Below are positions 62,883 through 64,000 of a stretch of DNA of 64,000 bases, one piece after another. Every line of letters starts with the position of its first letter. Position 1 is the stretch's first letter. Source of the stretch: Bacteroidota bacterium. Lineage in GTDB: Bacteria > Bacteroidota > Ignavibacteria > Ignavibacteriales > Melioribacteraceae. Below the pieces are notes generated by a model that made no database searches, was not told the origin of the DNA, and saw nothing but the letters and a program-made list of their open reading frames with translations. The stretch covers positions 44,346-108,345 of the forward strand of contig JAHISP010000048.1 of the NCBI GenBank assembly GCA_018818165.1. The letters are read 5' to 3'. The position numbers were made by a program, and so were the translations under genes.

Positions 62883-63268
62883 TTTCTATTCAAGAATTGT
62901 TATTTTAATCAATATTAAGAGTAATAAAAAAGATGATTTACTGATTTATAAAATGACAAATTTTCATTCGATAAACAAAAAGCTAGATAATGAAAAGCTC
63001 TTGTTAAATATGTGTAAATAATAGCTTTAAGTCATAGATTGTTTCGGCAATAATAGTGCGCCCAGTAATCTCCGAAACAATTAAAAAATCATTCCCCAAT
63101 TGGAATTCAAAAGTGTTTGTTTGAAGTTTTTTACAGTTGTTGTTACAAAGTAAAATTGCTCTTCGGTAAAATTATTTCTATTTCTTAGTCCCAAAAATTC
63201 AATTTAATAAGAATCATAAAATGTGTCCTCGACAACAGATAAATTGTTGATGTGTTATTTTACTCTAT
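62883..63268. other. gap with transposase relic
   Basis: Apart from the relic at 63081-63191 I see no feature. The stretch is AT-rich. A short frame at about 63005-63105 on the minus strand (NDFLIVSEITGRTIIAE) may be another relic. Confidence 0.4.
63081..63191 (-). pseudogene. possible N-terminal relic of an IS200-like (Y1) transposase
   Basis: A 36-codon piece reads LRNRNNFTEEQFYFVTTTVK then NFKQTLL and a stop. The segment YFVTTTVKNF is typical of the start of REP-associated/IS200-type Y1 transposases. No start codon and no HUH or catalytic Tyr region remain. The palindromic elements at 49459-49656 are the kind of repeat such enzymes mobilise, but no link is shown. Confidence 0.4.
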
Positions 63269-64000
63269 TTACCTAAGTAATATTGCTTTAATTGTTTTGT
63301 AGTATTTATTTGATTTGAAGGTTACAAAGTATATACCACTTGATAATTTTGAACCATCAAGATTTATTTTATGAATGCCAGGTAACTGCTCTTCTGAAAC
63401 AAGAGCTAGGACTTCACGACCAAGAAAGTCATAAACTTTTATATTAACAAAACTAATATCTGGTAAATTATAACTAATTGTAGTTGTTGGGTTAAATGGG
63501 TTTGGATAATTATTAAAAAGAATATATTCAGTATTAGGATAATCTATGCTTCTTATTTCTGTTGTTTTTTGGTAAAGAAATGCTGGCTCCATTAATACAC
63601 TTAAAGTATTTTGTGAAATATCAGAAGCAAATATTTTAAGCTGATAAAAACCACTAGATAAACCTGGTAATACTCCTTGATAAATATTGTTATTGTTACT
63701 TAATGGTAGTTTAATCCAACTAGTGTCGTTCTCTGGTCTACAAAATAATTGCACCTTCCTCAATTCGTTATCATCTTCCACTATAAAATTAATTGTGTTG
63801 TTCTTATCTGAATTCAGAATGTTCGCAAGTTTTTCATCTGCTAATATTTGAAATTGTCGCATGTAAGGCGGGTTCTTATCTAACCTATTTAAGTCAAATT
63901 CAGCAATTGCTGTTGTGGAAGCTACTTTTTTGGCTACTTCGCTTTTATCGTTAGTAACAGTAACTTTATACCAGTCTGGTTTAACAGGGAATGTTAAGCT
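63269..64000 (-). CDS. T9SS-sorted secreted protein, partial (runs off the window)
   Basis: The frame is open from the window edge to 63269; an internal Met at 63862 is not the likely start because upstream codons (SLTFPVKPDWYKVTVTNDKS) continue without a stop. The C-terminus is a T9SS type A sorting domain (YILFNNYPNPFNPTTTISYN, VYDFLGREVLALV, GIYFVTF and final AILLR). The visible N-terminal part is beta-rich and Ig-like. The catalytic or binding domain is outside the window. Confidence 0.8.
   Translation of the reverse strand, partial: SLTFPVKPDWYKVTVTNDKSEVAKKVASTTAIAEFDLNRLDKNPPYMRQFQILADEKLANILNSDKNNTINFIVEDDNELRKVQLFCRPENDTSWIKLPLSNNNNIYQGVLPGLSSGFYQLKIFASDISQNTLSVLMEPAFLYQKTTEIRSIDYPNTEYILFNNYPNPFNPTTTISYNLPDISFVNIKVYDFLGREVLALVSEEQLPGIHKINLDGSKLSSGIYFVTFKSNKYYKTIKAILLR

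Overview
The window is AT-rich bacterial DNA, most likely from an Ignavibacteria-type member of the Bacteroidota/Chlorobiota group. Two secreted proteins end in the type IX secretion (T9SS) sorting domain, with the motif NYPNPFNP followed by a conserved C-terminal Leu-Arg (9639-11108 and the partial gene at 63269-64000). That motif is abundant in this group. Many genes also have clear Shine-Dalgarno sites.

The window falls into two halves that meet at about 38.49 kb. The left half (1-38487) looks like one or more integrated mobile elements. Its right edge is a tyrosine recombinase (37342-38358, minus strand) beside the 3' half of a CAT-anticodon tRNA with no 5' half (38440-38487), as expected of an attR scar. 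From left to right it holds: (i) a Mu-type packaging module at 1.4-9.2 kb, with protease, major capsid protein, decoration protein and beta-helix protein on the minus strand and small-terminase-like protein, large terminase and DUF935 portal on the plus strand, but no tail or head-completion genes; (ii) a T9SS-sorted beta-propeller protein; (iii) a defence island at 11.6-21.8 kb, made of tandem DUF262 (GmrSD-like) proteins and a tightly overlapping four-gene operon of nuclease-methyltransferase fusion, HsdS, Septu-like PtuA ATPase and PtuB HNH nuclease; (iv) relics of a DUF2326-like gene and an integrase; (v) a second integrase and a prim-pol/SF3 helicase (23.9-27.4 kb), a pairing typical of phage satellites; (vi) an eight-gene minus-strand operon (37.06 to 27.68 kb) that joins a complete ABC importer to a methyltransferase, a histidine-kinase-like GHKL protein, a receiver-AAA+ protein and a membrane protein.

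The right half (38.5-64 kb) looks like ordinary chromosome: tRNA-Ser(GGA), a xanthine dehydrogenase operon (small subunit, large subunit, XdhC), a TPR histidine kinase, an HI0933-family flavoprotein, an RdgB (XTP/dITP diphosphatase) and amidohydrolase pair, uvrA, def-fmt, an M1-peptidase-like protein that has lost its zinc ligands, NSS and AGCS sodium symporters, a toxin-antitoxin pair with a frameshifted toxin, and a YaiI/DUF188 protein.

The most notable observations are: the HsdM/S plus PtuA/B operon as a possible hybrid defence system; the ABC-methyltransferase-GHKL-receiver/AAA+ operon, whose AAA+ protein has an altered GAFTGA loop and no recognisable DNA-binding domain; a two-copy RNA-like structure (15632-15729 and 38830-38897) with compensatory stem changes and an identical 10-nt loop; the tail-less packaging module plus prim-pol, suggesting a capsid-encoding satellite or a decayed prophage; two families of palindromic repeats inserted in frame into genes of the left half; and helically phased repeats at 1162-1221 and 37151-37210. 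All functional statements rest on reading the sequence and motif recognition; no database search was run.
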